In this document: positions 44,759-56,367 of the stretch, one piece after another
Layout of the letters: each line of letters opens with the position of its first letter
How positions within the stretch are numbered: position 1 is the first letter of the stretch
Assembly (NCBI GenBank): GCA_017427065.1
Contig: JAFRTL010000013.1
Location: 1 to 64,000 of the forward strand
DNA: 64,000 bases
Source of the DNA: Bacteroidaceae bacterium
GTDB lineage: Bacteria > Bacteroidota > Bacteroidia > Bacteroidales > Bacteroidaceae
Direction of reading: 5' to 3'
The notes under the pieces: generated by a model
Told to the model about the DNA's origin: nothing
Databases searched by the model: none
The model's input: the letters and a program-made list of their open reading frames with translations, nothing else
Translations under genes and position numbers: made by a program

Positions 44759-46432
44759 ATGGTTCAAGAGAATTTTATCAAACTATACGAGAAAAGTTTT
44801 CGTGAAAACTGGGATTTGAAATGCCTGTCTGACTATGGAGAAAACAACACCTTCACATATGGAGAGGTGGCAAGAGAGATAGCAGGTATTCATCTTCTTT
44901 TCAAGCATTGCCAATTGCGTAGAGGTGATAAAGTCGCCATCATCGGGAAGAATAACACCCGTTGGTGTATCTCTTTTTTGGCAACAGTTACTTATGGTGC
45001 TATCGTAGTGCCTATCTTGCAGGACTTTAACCCTAGTGACGTGCATTACATCATCAACCATTCTGAATCTTCTTTCCTATTTACCAGTGATACCATCTGG
45101 GAACGTCTTGAAGAAAGCAAACTTACTGATATCAGAGGCGTGTTTTCACTCACTGACTTTCGTTGTTTATACCAACGAGATGGAGAGACCATCCAGCATT
45201 TCATGAGGCAAATGGAGAGTCAGATGGAAAAGACTTATCCTCATGGATTCCAGAAAGAAGATGTCACATACACCGATCTCGATAACGATAAGGTGATGCT
45301 TATCAACTATACTTCTGGCACTACAGGATTCAGTAAAGGCGTCATGCTGACTGGTAATAATCTAGCCGCCAATGTGGTTTATGGCATTCGCTCAGAATTA
45401 TTACGTAAGTATGAGAATGTACTCTCCTTCCTTCCTCTTGCCCACATGTATGGTTGTGCATTCGACTTCCTCACTGCCATTGCTGTTGGTACGCATGTCA
45501 CTTTGTTAGGAAAGACTCCATCTCCTAAAATTCTTCTTACTGCATTTGAAGAAGTGAAGCCCAACATCATTATTACCGTGCCATTAGTGATAGAAAAGAT
45601 TTATAAGAACATTATCCTCCCACTCATTAATAAAAGAGGGATGAAAATGGCTCTTAGCATCCCAATGCTGAATGCACAGATCTATGCACAAATCCGGAAG
45701 AAATTAATCGATGCATTGGGAGGACGCTTCAAAGAAGTGATTATTGGAGGAGCTGCCCTTAATCCTGAAGTAGAGGACTTTTTCTATAAGATAAAATTCC
45801 CATTTACAGTGGGATATGGGATGACTGAGTGTGCTCCACTTATCAGCCACCAGTATTGGGACAAATTCATTCCTACGTCATCGGGGCGACTTCTTGAGGG
45901 TTTCTTGGAAGCTCGCATCTCCCATCCCGATCCTATCACTGGTATTGGCGAACTGGAAGTGAGAGGCGAAAACGTTATGAAAGGCTATTATAAGAATGAA
46001 GTCGCCACTAAAGATGCTTTTACTGAGGACGGATGGTTGCGTACTGGCGATTTGGGGCACATTGACGAACAGAATAACATCTATCTTCGTGGAAGAAGTA
46101 AAACCATGATTCTTGGTTCCAACGGTCAGAATATTTTCCCAGAAGAACTAGAGTCTCGTCTCAACAATCTCCCATTTGTTCAAGAAAGTCTTGTCGTGGA
46201 ATGTAACAAGAAGCTGATTGCTTTGGTTTATCCCGATTTTGAAGCACTTGATTCTGTTGGCTTAAATACTCCCGAGAGTTTGAAGACGATCATGGATGAG
46301 AACCTCAACACCTTAAATAAGAGTGTTAGTGCCTATGAGAAAGTCAGTCGAATTCAAATCTTCCCAACAGAATTTGAAAAGACCCCCAAACGAAGTATCA
46401 AACGCTACTTATACAACAGTGTAACGGAATAG
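44759..46432 (+). CDS. Long-chain acyl-CoA ligase (AMP-binding enzyme)
   Basis: A 557-residue ANL-superfamily enzyme activating fatty acids as acyl-adenylates then CoA esters. The AMP-binding motif is NYTSGTTGFSKGVMLTGNN, later VGYGMTECAPLIS, the hinge GWLRTGDLGHIDEQNNIYLR and GRSKTMILGSNGQNIFPEEL. The length and motifs resemble FadD-type long-chain ligases. It lies next to a small lipoprotein gene. Confidence 0.92.
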   Translation: MVQENFIKLYEKSFRENWDLKCLSDYGENNTFTYGEVAREIAGIHLLFKHCQLRRGDKVAIIGKNNTRWCISFLATVTYGAIVVPILQDFNPSDVHYIINHSESSFLFTSDTIWERLEESKLTDIRGVFSLTDFRCLYQRDGETIQHFMRQMESQMEKTYPHGFQKEDVTYTDLDNDKVMLINYTSGTTGFSKGVMLTGNNLAANVVYGIRSELLRKYENVLSFLPLAHMYGCAFDFLTAIAVGTHVTLLGKTPSPKILLTAFEEVKPNIIITVPLVIEKIYKNIILPLINKRGMKMALSIPMLNAQIYAQIRKKLIDALGGRFKEVIIGGAALNPEVEDFFYKIKFPFTVGYGMTECAPLISHQYWDKFIPTSSGRLLEGFLEARISHPDPITGIGELEVRGENVMKGYYKNEVATKDAFTEDGWLRTGDLGHIDEQNNIYLRGRSKTMILGSNGQNIFPEELESRLNNLPFVQESLVVECNKKLIALVYPDFEALDSVGLNTPESLKTIMDENLNTLNKSVSAYEKVSRIQIFPTEFEKTPKRSIKRYLYNSVTE

Positions 46433-46453
46433 TAAAACTAAAACCCTTATAAG

Positions 46454-46675
46454 ATGAAGAAGTTGTTATTCATATCCCTTACGTTCATTACCCTCTCCTT
46501 TGCAGCATGCGGCAATGGAACAAGCGTGAAGCAAATGTCTGCGGCCGATTCTATCCGTTTGCAGGACTCTTTAGAAGCGCTTAAGCAAGCAGAACAAGAA
46601 GCGCTTGACATTCTACAAGCAGAAAGAGCAGCAGAACAAGCATCGAAAGCGGCAGCTGAAAAGGCAAGGAAATAA
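46454..46675 (+). CDS. Small Ala/Glu-rich lipoprotein
   Basis: A 73-residue product with a lipoprotein signal (SFAAC, Cys19) and a remaining 50 residues rich in Ala, Glu, Gln and Lys (ALKQAEQEALDILQAERAAE), predicted to form one helix or coiled coil. It is reminiscent of Lpp-like or periplasmic spacer lipoproteins but matches no family that I recognise. It probably shares the transcript of the ligase gene 21 bp upstream. Confidence 0.75.
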   Translation: MKKLLFISLTFITLSFAACGNGTSVKQMSAADSIRLQDSLEALKQAEQEALDILQAERAAEQASKAAAEKARK

Positions 46676-46702
46676 AGCCACATTTTTTACTCCTTCGTTA
46701 GG

Positions 46703-46755
46703 AAATTATTTTTCCCTAGTTAGAAAAAAAATTTTTCCTAACTAGAAAAATAATT
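46703..46755. repeat. A/T-rich long inverted repeat between convergent genes
   Basis: Two arms of about 25 bases (46703-46728 and 46731-46755) containing AAATTATTTTTC, CTAGTTAG and their complements CTAACTAG, GAAAAATAATTT pair almost perfectly around a minimal loop. It may end transcription of 46454-46675 or be a small repeat element. Confidence 0.65.
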
Positions 46756-46792
46756 TGTACCTGTCAGTATGCTCTTTTGACCATATAAAAAG

Positions 46793-46827
46793 CGAGGGGA
46801 CTGTCTTGATGACAGTCCCCTCGTTTT
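46793..46827. terminator. Bidirectional terminator between lipoprotein and rplI
   Basis: CGAGGGGACTGTC (46793-46805) and its complement GACAGTCCCCTCG (46811-46823) form a perfect 13-bp stem around the loop TTGAT, flanked by A-rich and T-rich runs, so it can end both the plus-strand transcript and the rpsF-rpsR-rplI operon. Confidence 0.85.
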
Positions 46828-46845
46828 ACATATCATTCAGAGTAA

Positions 46846-47295
46846 TTACTTCTCCTCTTCAGCAACAACCTCGAAAGGAATCTCTGCAGCAATCTCCTTG
46901 TGCAGTTTTACCTTAGCTACATAGTTGCCCACAGCCTTTACGTCAGCAACATCGATAGACTTACGGTCGATCTCAAAGCCTAACTTAGCTAATTCGTCAG
47001 CAATCTGAATATTGCTTACAGAACCATAGATAGAACCAGTAGGACTAACCTTCGTTGCAATAACCAAAGAAACCTCTTTCAACTTCTCTGCCAATGCCAA
47101 AGCATCATTCTTGATCTTCTCCAGCTTATGAGCACGTTGTTTCAGATTCTCTGCCAAAACTTTCTTTGCAGACTCCGTTGCGATGACAGCTTTACCTGTT
47201 GGGATAAGGTAGTTGCGGCCATAACCAGGCTTTACATTAACAATATCGTCTTTGTAACCCAAATTGGCTACGTCTTCTTTCAAAATAACTTGCAT
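46846..47295 (-). CDS. rplI: 50S ribosomal protein L9
   Basis: A 149-residue protein with the L9 signature [20 protein letters not shown] and [20 protein letters not shown], a central helix linking two RNA-binding domains, and the C-terminal domain ([19 protein letters not shown]). It is the last gene of the rpsF-rpsR-rplI operon. Confidence 0.97.
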   Translation of the reverse strand: MQVILKEDVANLGYKDDIVNVKPGYGRNYLIPTGKAVIATESAKKVLAENLKQRAHKLEKIKNDALALAEKLKEVSLVIATKVSPTGSIYGSVSNIQIADELAKLGFEIDRKSIDVADVKAVGNYVAKVKLHKEIAAEIPFEVVAEEEK

Positions 47296-47313
47296 ACTAT
47301 CTCCTCCTCTTAA

Positions 47314-47586
47314 TTATTTCATCATATCTGTTACATAAGGAAGCAATGCCAAATGGCGTGCACGCTTTACTGCTTGAGCAACACGACGCTGGAACTTCAG
47401 AGAAGTACCGGTAATACGACGAGGCAGAATCTTGCCCTGCTCATTGAGGAACTTCTTCAAGAACTCAGGATCTTTGTAATCGATATACTTGATACCGGCC
47501 TTCTTGAAACGGCAATACTTTTTCTTCTTAACATCTACTGAAGGTGGTGTTAAATATCTGATTTCTGATTGAACTTGCTGTGCCAT
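47314..47586 (-). CDS. rpsR: 30S ribosomal protein S18
   Basis: A 90-residue protein with the S18 core [20 protein letters not shown] and [20 protein letters not shown], ending [10 protein letters not shown]. It binds S6 in the 30S platform. Confidence 0.97.
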   Translation of the reverse strand: MAQQVQSEIRYLTPPSVDVKKKKYCRFKKAGIKYIDYKDPEFLKKFLNEQGKILPRRITGTSLKFQRRVAQAVKRARHLALLPYVTDMMK

Positions 47587-47588
47587 AA

Positions 47589-47933
47589 TTAATCCTCCTT
47601 TTTACTTGATTTCAAATTTCTTCTCTTTTCTGCATACTCAGCAGCGAACTTATCCTGACGGAAAGTCAAGAAACGAAGAACGCGCTCATCGCGACGGAAG
47701 TTAACCTCCAACTTAGCAATCGTAGTAGGCTCTGCCTCAAACTCAATCAGCTGATAGAAACCTGTTGACTTCTTCTGGATAGGATAAGCCAACTTTCTCA
47801 GTCCCCAGCCTTCTTCATTCACAATCTTGGCACCATCATCCGTGAGGATGCCTTTGAACTTTTCTACCGCTTCCTTCATCTGATCATCAGACAAAACGGG
47901 AGTTAAAATGAAAACGGTTTCGTACTTATTCAT
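47589..47933 (-). CDS. rpsF: 30S ribosomal protein S6
   Basis: A 114-residue protein: [20 protein letters not shown] at the start, [20 protein letters not shown] in the middle, and [13 protein letters not shown]. It is the first gene of the operon, 2 bp from rpsR. Confidence 0.97.
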   Translation of the reverse strand: MNKYETVFILTPVLSDDQMKEAVEKFKGILTDDGAKIVNEEGWGLRKLAYPIQKKSTGFYQLIEFEAEPTTIAKLEVNFRRDERVLRFLTFRQDKFAAEYAEKRRNLKSSKKED

Positions 47934-47977
47934 ACTTACTTGTAATAAAATTATAATATGTTTTTAAAATTGCGGTG

Positions 47978-47985
47978 CAAAGATA
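47978..47985 (-). promoter_or_regulatory. Predicted -7 box for rpsF-rpsR-rplI
   Basis: Minus strand TATCTTTG, a perfect match, 44 bp upstream of the ATG at 47933. No clear S6:S18-binding leader structure was worked out. Confidence 0.65.
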
Positions 47986-48182
47986 GACTTTTTATTTAGT
48001 TCCACCAAACTTATACATGTTTATTTAACAAAAACATGACACAAGCGCCATCAATAAAAGAAATTTAGGGGTTGATGAGCATTTTTTCGCAAAATAATTT
48101 CTTTCATTGAATAATTATAACTTTCTTTGTAATTGATTTAGCTAGAGAGATTATAATAATAACAATTAAAAATATTTATAAG

Positions 48183-48347
48183 ATGAAACATTTAGGTGTA
48201 TTATTGATTATCTTGGCAGCAATTGTACTCGTTGCTTGCGAGTTTACTGGAAATGTCAACAATAACGTCATTCTGTTTGGTTCTGTAGGTGTAATGATCA
48301 TTGGTCTCATTCTGCACATTTGGCTGAATAAGAAATACGTTGACTAA
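48183..48347 (+). CDS. 54-residue two-helix membrane protein
   Basis: A short frame with the sequence start MKHLGVLLIILAAIVLVACE and end HIWLNKKYVD. Two hydrophobic helices (about 4-19 and 29-46) are joined by a polar turn FTGNVNNN. Small proteins of this type (G/A-rich helix, a turn with NN, second helix, NKK tail) are common in Bacteroides as hypothetical membrane proteins. It is followed by a strong bidirectional terminator, which supports expression. VACE could be a lipobox, but the second helix makes an integral protein more likely. Confidence 0.8.
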   Translation: MKHLGVLLIILAAIVLVACEFTGNVNNNVILFGSVGVMIIGLILHIWLNKKYVD

Positions 48348-48366
48348 TTGCCAACAAAACAACATT

Positions 48367-48406
48367 AAAAGAAGAGGGGGATATTTGCTTATCCCCCTCT
48401 TCTTTT
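48367..48406. terminator. Bidirectional terminator between the 54-residue gene and rprY
   Basis: A 16-bp perfect stem, AAAAGAAGAGGGGGAT (48367-48382) with ATCCCCCTCTTCTTTT (48391-48406), loop of 8 bases. The A and T ends act as U-tracts in each direction. Confidence 0.9.
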
Positions 48407-48415
48407 GTACTCTTA

Positions 48416-49117
48416 TCAGACTTCCTTTTCTGGAGTGATCAGTTTATAACCCTTTCCGTGGATATTGATAATCTCAATGGTATCATCTTCCTTCAAATGC
48501 TTACGCAACTTTGTGATATAAACATCCATGCTGCGGGCATTGAAGTAGTTATCATCTATCCAAATGGTCTTCAAAGCAAAATCACGTTGCAGAATTTCAT
48601 TGGCATGCGCGCAAAGCAAACTCAAAAGTTCAGATTCTTTCGTCGTAAGTTTCGTCTGTTTCTCTCCCAATGACAGAATCTGCTTCTGAGTGTCAAAGGT
48701 AAACTTACCAATCTTATAGACGCTGCTCTCTTTGTTCTTCTTTCCGCGTACACGACGGAGGATTGCTTCAATTCTGAATGTCAGCTCCTCCATGCTGAAA
48801 GGTTTGGTGATATAGTCATCGGCACCAATCTTAAAGCCTTCCAAGATATCATCCTTCAATGTCTTTGCAGTCAGGAATATAATAGGAATCTCCGAATTAG
48901 CAGCACGCACTTCCTGTGCCAATGTGAATCCATCCTTCTTTGGCATCATCACATCGAACACACAAATATCATACTTATTCTTCAAGAATGCCTTATAACC
49001 GGCATCTCCATCAGGATACAACTCTGCAGCATAGCCTTTAGCCTGCAAGTACTCTCTCAAAAGCATGCCAAGATTTTCGTCATCTTCGCACAATAGGATA
49101 CGTAATTTCTCTTCCAT
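48416..49117 (-). CDS. rprY: OmpR-type response regulator RprY
   Basis: A 233-residue regulator: receiver domain with acidic pocket EDDEN (11-13), phospho-acceptor Asp55 in VFDVMMPKKDG, FLTAK with Thr83 and Lys, then a winged-helix DNA-binding domain (KLTTKESELLSLLCAHANEI, YITKLRKHL, IINIHGKGYKL). It closely resembles Bacteroides RprY as remembered. It is encoded 13 bp after the kinase gene. Confidence 0.92.
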   Translation of the reverse strand: MEEKLRILLCEDDENLGMLLREYLQAKGYAAELYPDGDAGYKAFLKNKYDICVFDVMMPKKDGFTLAQEVRAANSEIPIIFLTAKTLKDDILEGFKIGADDYITKPFSMEELTFRIEAILRRVRGKKNKESSVYKIGKFTFDTQKQILSLGEKQTKLTTKESELLSLLCAHANEILQRDFALKTIWIDDNYFNARSMDVYITKLRKHLKEDDTIEIINIHGKGYKLITPEKEV

Positions 49118-49130
49118 AATTCTATTGTTT

Positions 49131-50669
49131 TTAGTTAGTAATATCAGAATCTTTAACTAGCGGTAAAGAAATGATGAATTTTGTTCCTTCATTAAGTTCG
49201 CTTTCCGCCTTTATAGTTCCCTTATGATCAGTGATAATTTTCTTCACATAAGCCAGTCCCAAACCGAAGCCCTTTACATCATGTACATTTCCTGTATGTA
49301 CTCGATAGAACTTCTCAAATATCTTCTTCAAATCTTCTTTTTTAATGCCGATACCATTGTCTTGAATGGAAATCAGCAATCTGTCAGACTCATTCCATGT
49401 ACGCACTTTCAAACGGAGAGCCACCTCTGGATTGCGATATTTCACCGCATTGTCCATCAGATTGAATATCACATTCGTGATATGCATTTCATCCACAAAG
49501 ATGAATGGATTGTCAGCATCTAATTCTGTTTCTATCTCACCGCCAAAATTCTCTACTTTCAGATGGAATGTATTTACCACACCATAAATCAGTTCGTTGG
49601 CATCCACTTCCTTCATTTTCAATGTGGCTTTCTGCCTATCAAACATGGACATCTGAAGCACCTTTTCCACTTGGAATCTCAAACGTTTCGTCTCATCGTT
49701 GATGATGCCAGATACATGCTGGAACATCGCTGGCGACTTCGACACCGAAGGATCGTTGAGCATCTGAGCTGCCAACGAGATCGTTGAAATAGGTGTCTTG
49801 AATTCATGAGTCATATTGTTGATGAAATCGTTCTTCATCTCCGTCAATTTCTTCTGTCTGAATATCGTATAGATGGTAAAGATAAAGGTTACCAACAATA
49901 CCACCGTAAAGATGATAGACGGAATCATGAAACTCACAGAATCAAAGATATAATCCGACTTACCTGGGAAGTGTACTTGCAACGTACTCATCCTTGCTGG
50001 CGGATCATTCAGGAATAAAGGCTGGGAATATGCACTCTTACTTCCTTCATCTGTATAATCAGAACAACGGTAAATTTCCCGTCCGTCTGCGTCCACCAAT
50101 TTAAAATGGTAAGTGAGATTAATGCCATTGTCAGCCAATCCCGACTTTAGATATTGATCCAAGTTCACATAGTTCACACGTTCATAGAGCGGACGGTCGC
50201 TGGCGTAATATATCATCTCCCAAACCACTTCTTCCATCAAACCTTTTTGATAAAGATAACGGTTCTTCAACATATCCGCCATTGTCCTTGAAGTCTGCGG
50301 AATAGTCCTGGCACCATGGTTTCGTGAAATCACTACACCACTAGGAAAATCCGGCTGTACTCCCGAAAATTGCCTCAGTTCTATTTTAGAGCCATCCGGA
50401 GCTGTGATATAACTCTGAGAAGACTGCTTATTTTGAGAATCACCCCAACCATTCTTCTCTGCTGAAGAAAGATCCTCACGAAGCCATCGCTCCATCTCCT
50501 CTGCTTCCACATCCTTTGACACTGACATCAATGCGCGTTTGACAGATTCGTCGAACTGCTCATTACGCATCTTAGCCATCTCCTCTATATAGCTGATTTG
50601 CAGAAAGAGTAAGATAAGGAAAGAAGCCCCCATCACAATACCCAATATCCAAATCGTTCTCTTTTTCAT
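49131..50669 (-). CDS. rprX: Sensor histidine kinase RprX
   Basis: A 512-residue kinase: membrane helix 5-27, periplasmic sensor domain about 28-240, second helix about 247-270 (SIIFTVVLLVTFIFTIYTIF), H-box NNMTHEFKTPISTISLAAQM, and an ATPase domain with the N-box (NLMDNAVKYRNP), G1 (DNGIGIKKED) and G2 (GFGLGLAYVKKI). It pairs with RprY in the same operon; in Bacteroides fragilis this pair influences stress and tetracycline/oxidative responses. Confidence 0.9.
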   Translation of the reverse strand: MKKRTIWILGIVMGASFLILLFLQISYIEEMAKMRNEQFDESVKRALMSVSKDVEAEEMERWLREDLSSAEKNGWGDSQNKQSSQSYITAPDGSKIELRQFSGVQPDFPSGVVISRNHGARTIPQTSRTMADMLKNRYLYQKGLMEEVVWEMIYYASDRPLYERVNYVNLDQYLKSGLADNGINLTYHFKLVDADGREIYRCSDYTDEGSKSAYSQPLFLNDPPARMSTLQVHFPGKSDYIFDSVSFMIPSIIFTVVLLVTFIFTIYTIFRQKKLTEMKNDFINNMTHEFKTPISTISLAAQMLNDPSVSKSPAMFQHVSGIINDETKRLRFQVEKVLQMSMFDRQKATLKMKEVDANELIYGVVNTFHLKVENFGGEIETELDADNPFIFVDEMHITNVIFNLMDNAVKYRNPEVALRLKVRTWNESDRLLISIQDNGIGIKKEDLKKIFEKFYRVHTGNVHDVKGFGLGLAYVKKIITDHKGTIKAESELNEGTKFIISLPLVKDSDITN

Positions 50670-50691
50670 CTTAAATTGTTAAATCTCCATG

Positions 50692-50699
50692 CAAAAATA
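50692..50699 (-). promoter_or_regulatory. Predicted -7 box for rprXY
   Basis: Minus strand TATTTTTG, 22 bp upstream of the ATG at 50669. Confidence 0.6.
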
Positions 50700-50776
50700 A
50701 CTAAAATAAATTTACAATTTAGCTTTTTGGCGATATTTTTTAACAAATAAAGTGTTTTTTCATTTTATTAGCACAT

Positions 50777-50818
50777 AAAAAAAAGCCGCTGCCACAAGCA
50801 AAAGCTCACAGCAGCGAC
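50777..50818 (-). terminator. Intrinsic terminator downstream of the EF-G2 gene
   Basis: On the minus strand GTCGCTGC...GCAGCGGC form a stem with further pairing in the middle (TGTGAGC with GCTTGTG), followed by eight T (50784-50777). Confidence 0.8.
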
Positions 50819-50847
50819 TCTTATATCAGAATTCCAGATGAGAAAAA

Positions 50848-53004
50848 TTACTCTTCTTGTTCTTTTTCCTCAAATTCCTTAATCAACTTATTCTGGACAT
50901 CAGTTGGAACCAATTCGTAACTAGCAAACTTCATGTTAAAAGAAGCACGACCACCAGTCAGAGAGCTCAAAGCCGTAGAATAAGAAGACATTTCCTTCAA
51001 TGGTACCTTAGCCACCAATTTCTGGAAGCCAGACTCGCTATCCATACCCATAATCATGGCACGACGTCCTTGCAAGTCACTCATCACATCACCCATATAG
51101 TCGGCAGGAACCAACACTTCTACATCATATACAGGCTCCAAGATCTTAGGACCTGCCTCGCGGAATGCAGTACTGAAGGCATTTCTACCAGCCAGCATGA
51201 AGGAGATTTCATTAGAATCCACTGGGTGCATCTTACCATCATAAACGATGACGCGTACGTCACGAGCATAAGAACCTGTCAACGGACCTTGTTCCATGCG
51301 TGACATGATACCCTTCAGGATTGCAGGCATGAAACGGGCATCAATAGCACCACCAACCACAGCGTTGATGAATACAACCTTACCACCCCACTCCAATGGG
51401 ATTTCTTCCTTGCCCTTCACATTGATCTTATATTCCTGACCGCCGAAACGATAAGTATCAGGCTCTGGCATACCTTCGGTATAAGGTTCAACGATCAAGT
51501 GAACCTCACCGAACTGACCAGCACCACCTGACTGCTTCTTGTGGCGATAATCTGCACGAGCAGCCTTTGTGATGGTCTCACGATAAGGAATACGAGGCTC
51601 ATCATAAACGATAGAAAGCTTCTCGTTATTCTCTAAACGCCACTTCAAAGTACGAAGGTGGAACTCACCCTGTCCGTTAACGATGGTCTGACGCAATTCC
51701 TTTGACTGGTCGATAATCCACGTTGGATCTTCCTCATGCATACGGTTGAGCAGAGTCATCATCTTCTCCATTTCAGCCTCATTGGTTGGACGGATGGCAC
51801 GAGAATATTTAGAATTAGGATATTTGATAAAGTCAAAACGGTTGTCAACGTCTTTGCCATTCAGTGTATTGCCCAGATGCACATCTTTCAGTTTCACTGT
51901 ACAACCAATATCACCAGCAACCATAGCTTCCACCTTATCACGAATAGAACCAGCACAAGAGAACAACTGTCCGATGCGCTCCTTAGAACCACGGTCAGCA
52001 TTAGTCAAGTCATCACCCTCACGTACGGTACCACTCATTACCTTGAAATACTGAACTTCACCGATATGAGGCTCCACACCAGTCTTAAAGAAATACAATG
52101 AAGTTGGGGCATTTGGATCAGGAATAACTTCTTCACCATGAGTATTCTTCACAGCTGGCATATCACTAACGAATGGAACCACATCACCAAGGAATTCCAT
52201 GAGGCGATGAACACCCATATCCTTACCTGCGCAAACACAGCAAACAGGGAACATACCACGAGAAGCAAGACCCTTACGAATGCCTTCTACAGCCTCCTCT
52301 TCAGAGAGTTCCATAGTATCAAAGAACTTCTCCATCAAAGCATCATCATGCTCAGCTGCAGCTTCTATCAATGTATTGTGCCATTCTTCAGCTTTTGCCA
52401 TCTCACCAGCAGGGATATCCTCAATTGTAGGAGCACCACCTTCTTCGCCCCATGAGTACTTCTTCATCTTCAGTACATCAATCATGGCATTATAGTTGGC
52501 ACCTGGATTCACAGGATACTGTACAGGAACGACCTTGGAGCCATAAACCTCTTTCAGTTTCTCCAATACCTGATCAAAATCGCAGTTCTCACTGTCAAGT
52601 TTGTTAACTACGAAGATCACTGGTTTCTTCAATGCTTCCGTATAGCGGAACTGATTCTGAGTTCCTACTTCAGGACCAACTGCACCATTAATGAGCAACA
52701 TGGCCGTATCCGTCACATTCATGGCAGTCACAGCAGCACCAACGAAGTCATCACTTCCTGGGCAGTCGATAATATTCAGTTTCTTACCATTGTTCTCTAC
52801 ATGGAAAACAGTTGAAAATACAGAATAACCATATTCCTGCTCCACGGGGAAATAATCGCTGACTGTGTTCTTGGTCGTTACTTTACCACGACGTCTGATG
52901 ATACCACTCTCAAAGAGCAGCGCCTCTGTGAGGGTGGTCTTACCCGCGCCTGAGTTTCCAAGCAGGGCAATGTTCTTGATCTCGTTTGTTTGATAAACTT
53001 TCAT
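50848..53004 (-). CDS. Elongation factor G paralogue, EF-G2 type lacking the catalytic His
   Basis: The start at 53004 (MKVYQTNEIKNIALLG) is the usual one for this family. The 718-residue protein has all EF-G domains, but its GTPase motifs are altered: G1 is GNSGAGKT (16-23), switch I reads DYFPVEQEYGYSVFSTV in place of the usual RGITI segment, and switch II reads DCPGSDDF (80-87) where canonical EF-G has DTPGHVDF with the catalytic His. NKLD replaces NKMD. This fits EF-G2 of Bacteroides thetaiotaomicron, a translocation factor reported to work without GTP hydrolysis and to matter under carbon starvation. Identity with that protein is inferred from memory of its sequence. Confidence 0.88.
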   Translation of the reverse strand: MKVYQTNEIKNIALLGNSGAGKTTLTEALLFESGIIRRRGKVTTKNTVSDYFPVEQEYGYSVFSTVFHVENNGKKLNIIDCPGSDDFVGAAVTAMNVTDTAMLLINGAVGPEVGTQNQFRYTEALKKPVIFVVNKLDSENCDFDQVLEKLKEVYGSKVVPVQYPVNPGANYNAMIDVLKMKKYSWGEEGGAPTIEDIPAGEMAKAEEWHNTLIEAAAEHDDALMEKFFDTMELSEEEAVEGIRKGLASRGMFPVCCVCAGKDMGVHRLMEFLGDVVPFVSDMPAVKNTHGEEVIPDPNAPTSLYFFKTGVEPHIGEVQYFKVMSGTVREGDDLTNADRGSKERIGQLFSCAGSIRDKVEAMVAGDIGCTVKLKDVHLGNTLNGKDVDNRFDFIKYPNSKYSRAIRPTNEAEMEKMMTLLNRMHEEDPTWIIDQSKELRQTIVNGQGEFHLRTLKWRLENNEKLSIVYDEPRIPYRETITKAARADYRHKKQSGGAGQFGEVHLIVEPYTEGMPEPDTYRFGGQEYKINVKGKEEIPLEWGGKVVFINAVVGGAIDARFMPAILKGIMSRMEQGPLTGSYARDVRVIVYDGKMHPVDSNEISFMLAGRNAFSTAFREAGPKILEPVYDVEVLVPADYMGDVMSDLQGRRAMIMGMDSESGFQKLVAKVPLKEMSSYSTALSSLTGGRASFNMKFASYELVPTDVQNKLIKEFEEKEQEE

Positions 53005-53110
53005 GAACTTATATAATTTAAAGTGAATGCACAAAAATTGAGCGCCCGAAGTTAACTATTATCTGCCACAAATGCAAACCTTTACTCCTTTTTATTAAAA
53101 ATACAGTAAT

Positions 53111-53157
53111 AAAAAAGGCGTTTGCCTGCATTTCTGATATGACAAACGCCTTTTTTT
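53111..53157 (-). terminator. Intrinsic terminator of the beta-galactosidase gene
   Basis: AAGGCGTTTG (53115-53124) pairs with CAAACGCCTT (53143-53152) around an 18-base loop; A-run and T-run at the two ends allow termination in both directions. Confidence 0.8.
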
Positions 53158-53168
53158 ATTTTCAAAAA

Positions 53169-56291
<3,123 letters not shown>

Positions 56292-56305
56292 TTATTTAAT
56301 TGCTA

Positions 56306-56313
56306 CAAAGATA
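56306..56313 (-). promoter_or_regulatory. Predicted -7 box for the beta-galactosidase gene
   Basis: Minus strand TATCTTTG, perfect, 23 bp upstream of the ATG at 56282. Confidence 0.6.
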
Positions 56314-56355
56314 CGGTTTTCCCATGAATTATGTCGTCATAAGCCACAAAAATTG

Positions 56356-56363
56356 TATCTTCG
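56356..56363 (+). promoter_or_regulatory. Predicted -7 box for hemW, leaderless arrangement
   Basis: TATCTTCG (one mismatch) ends 4 bp before the ATG at 56368, so transcription would begin at or near the start codon. Confidence 0.45.
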
Positions 56364-56367
56364 CAGC

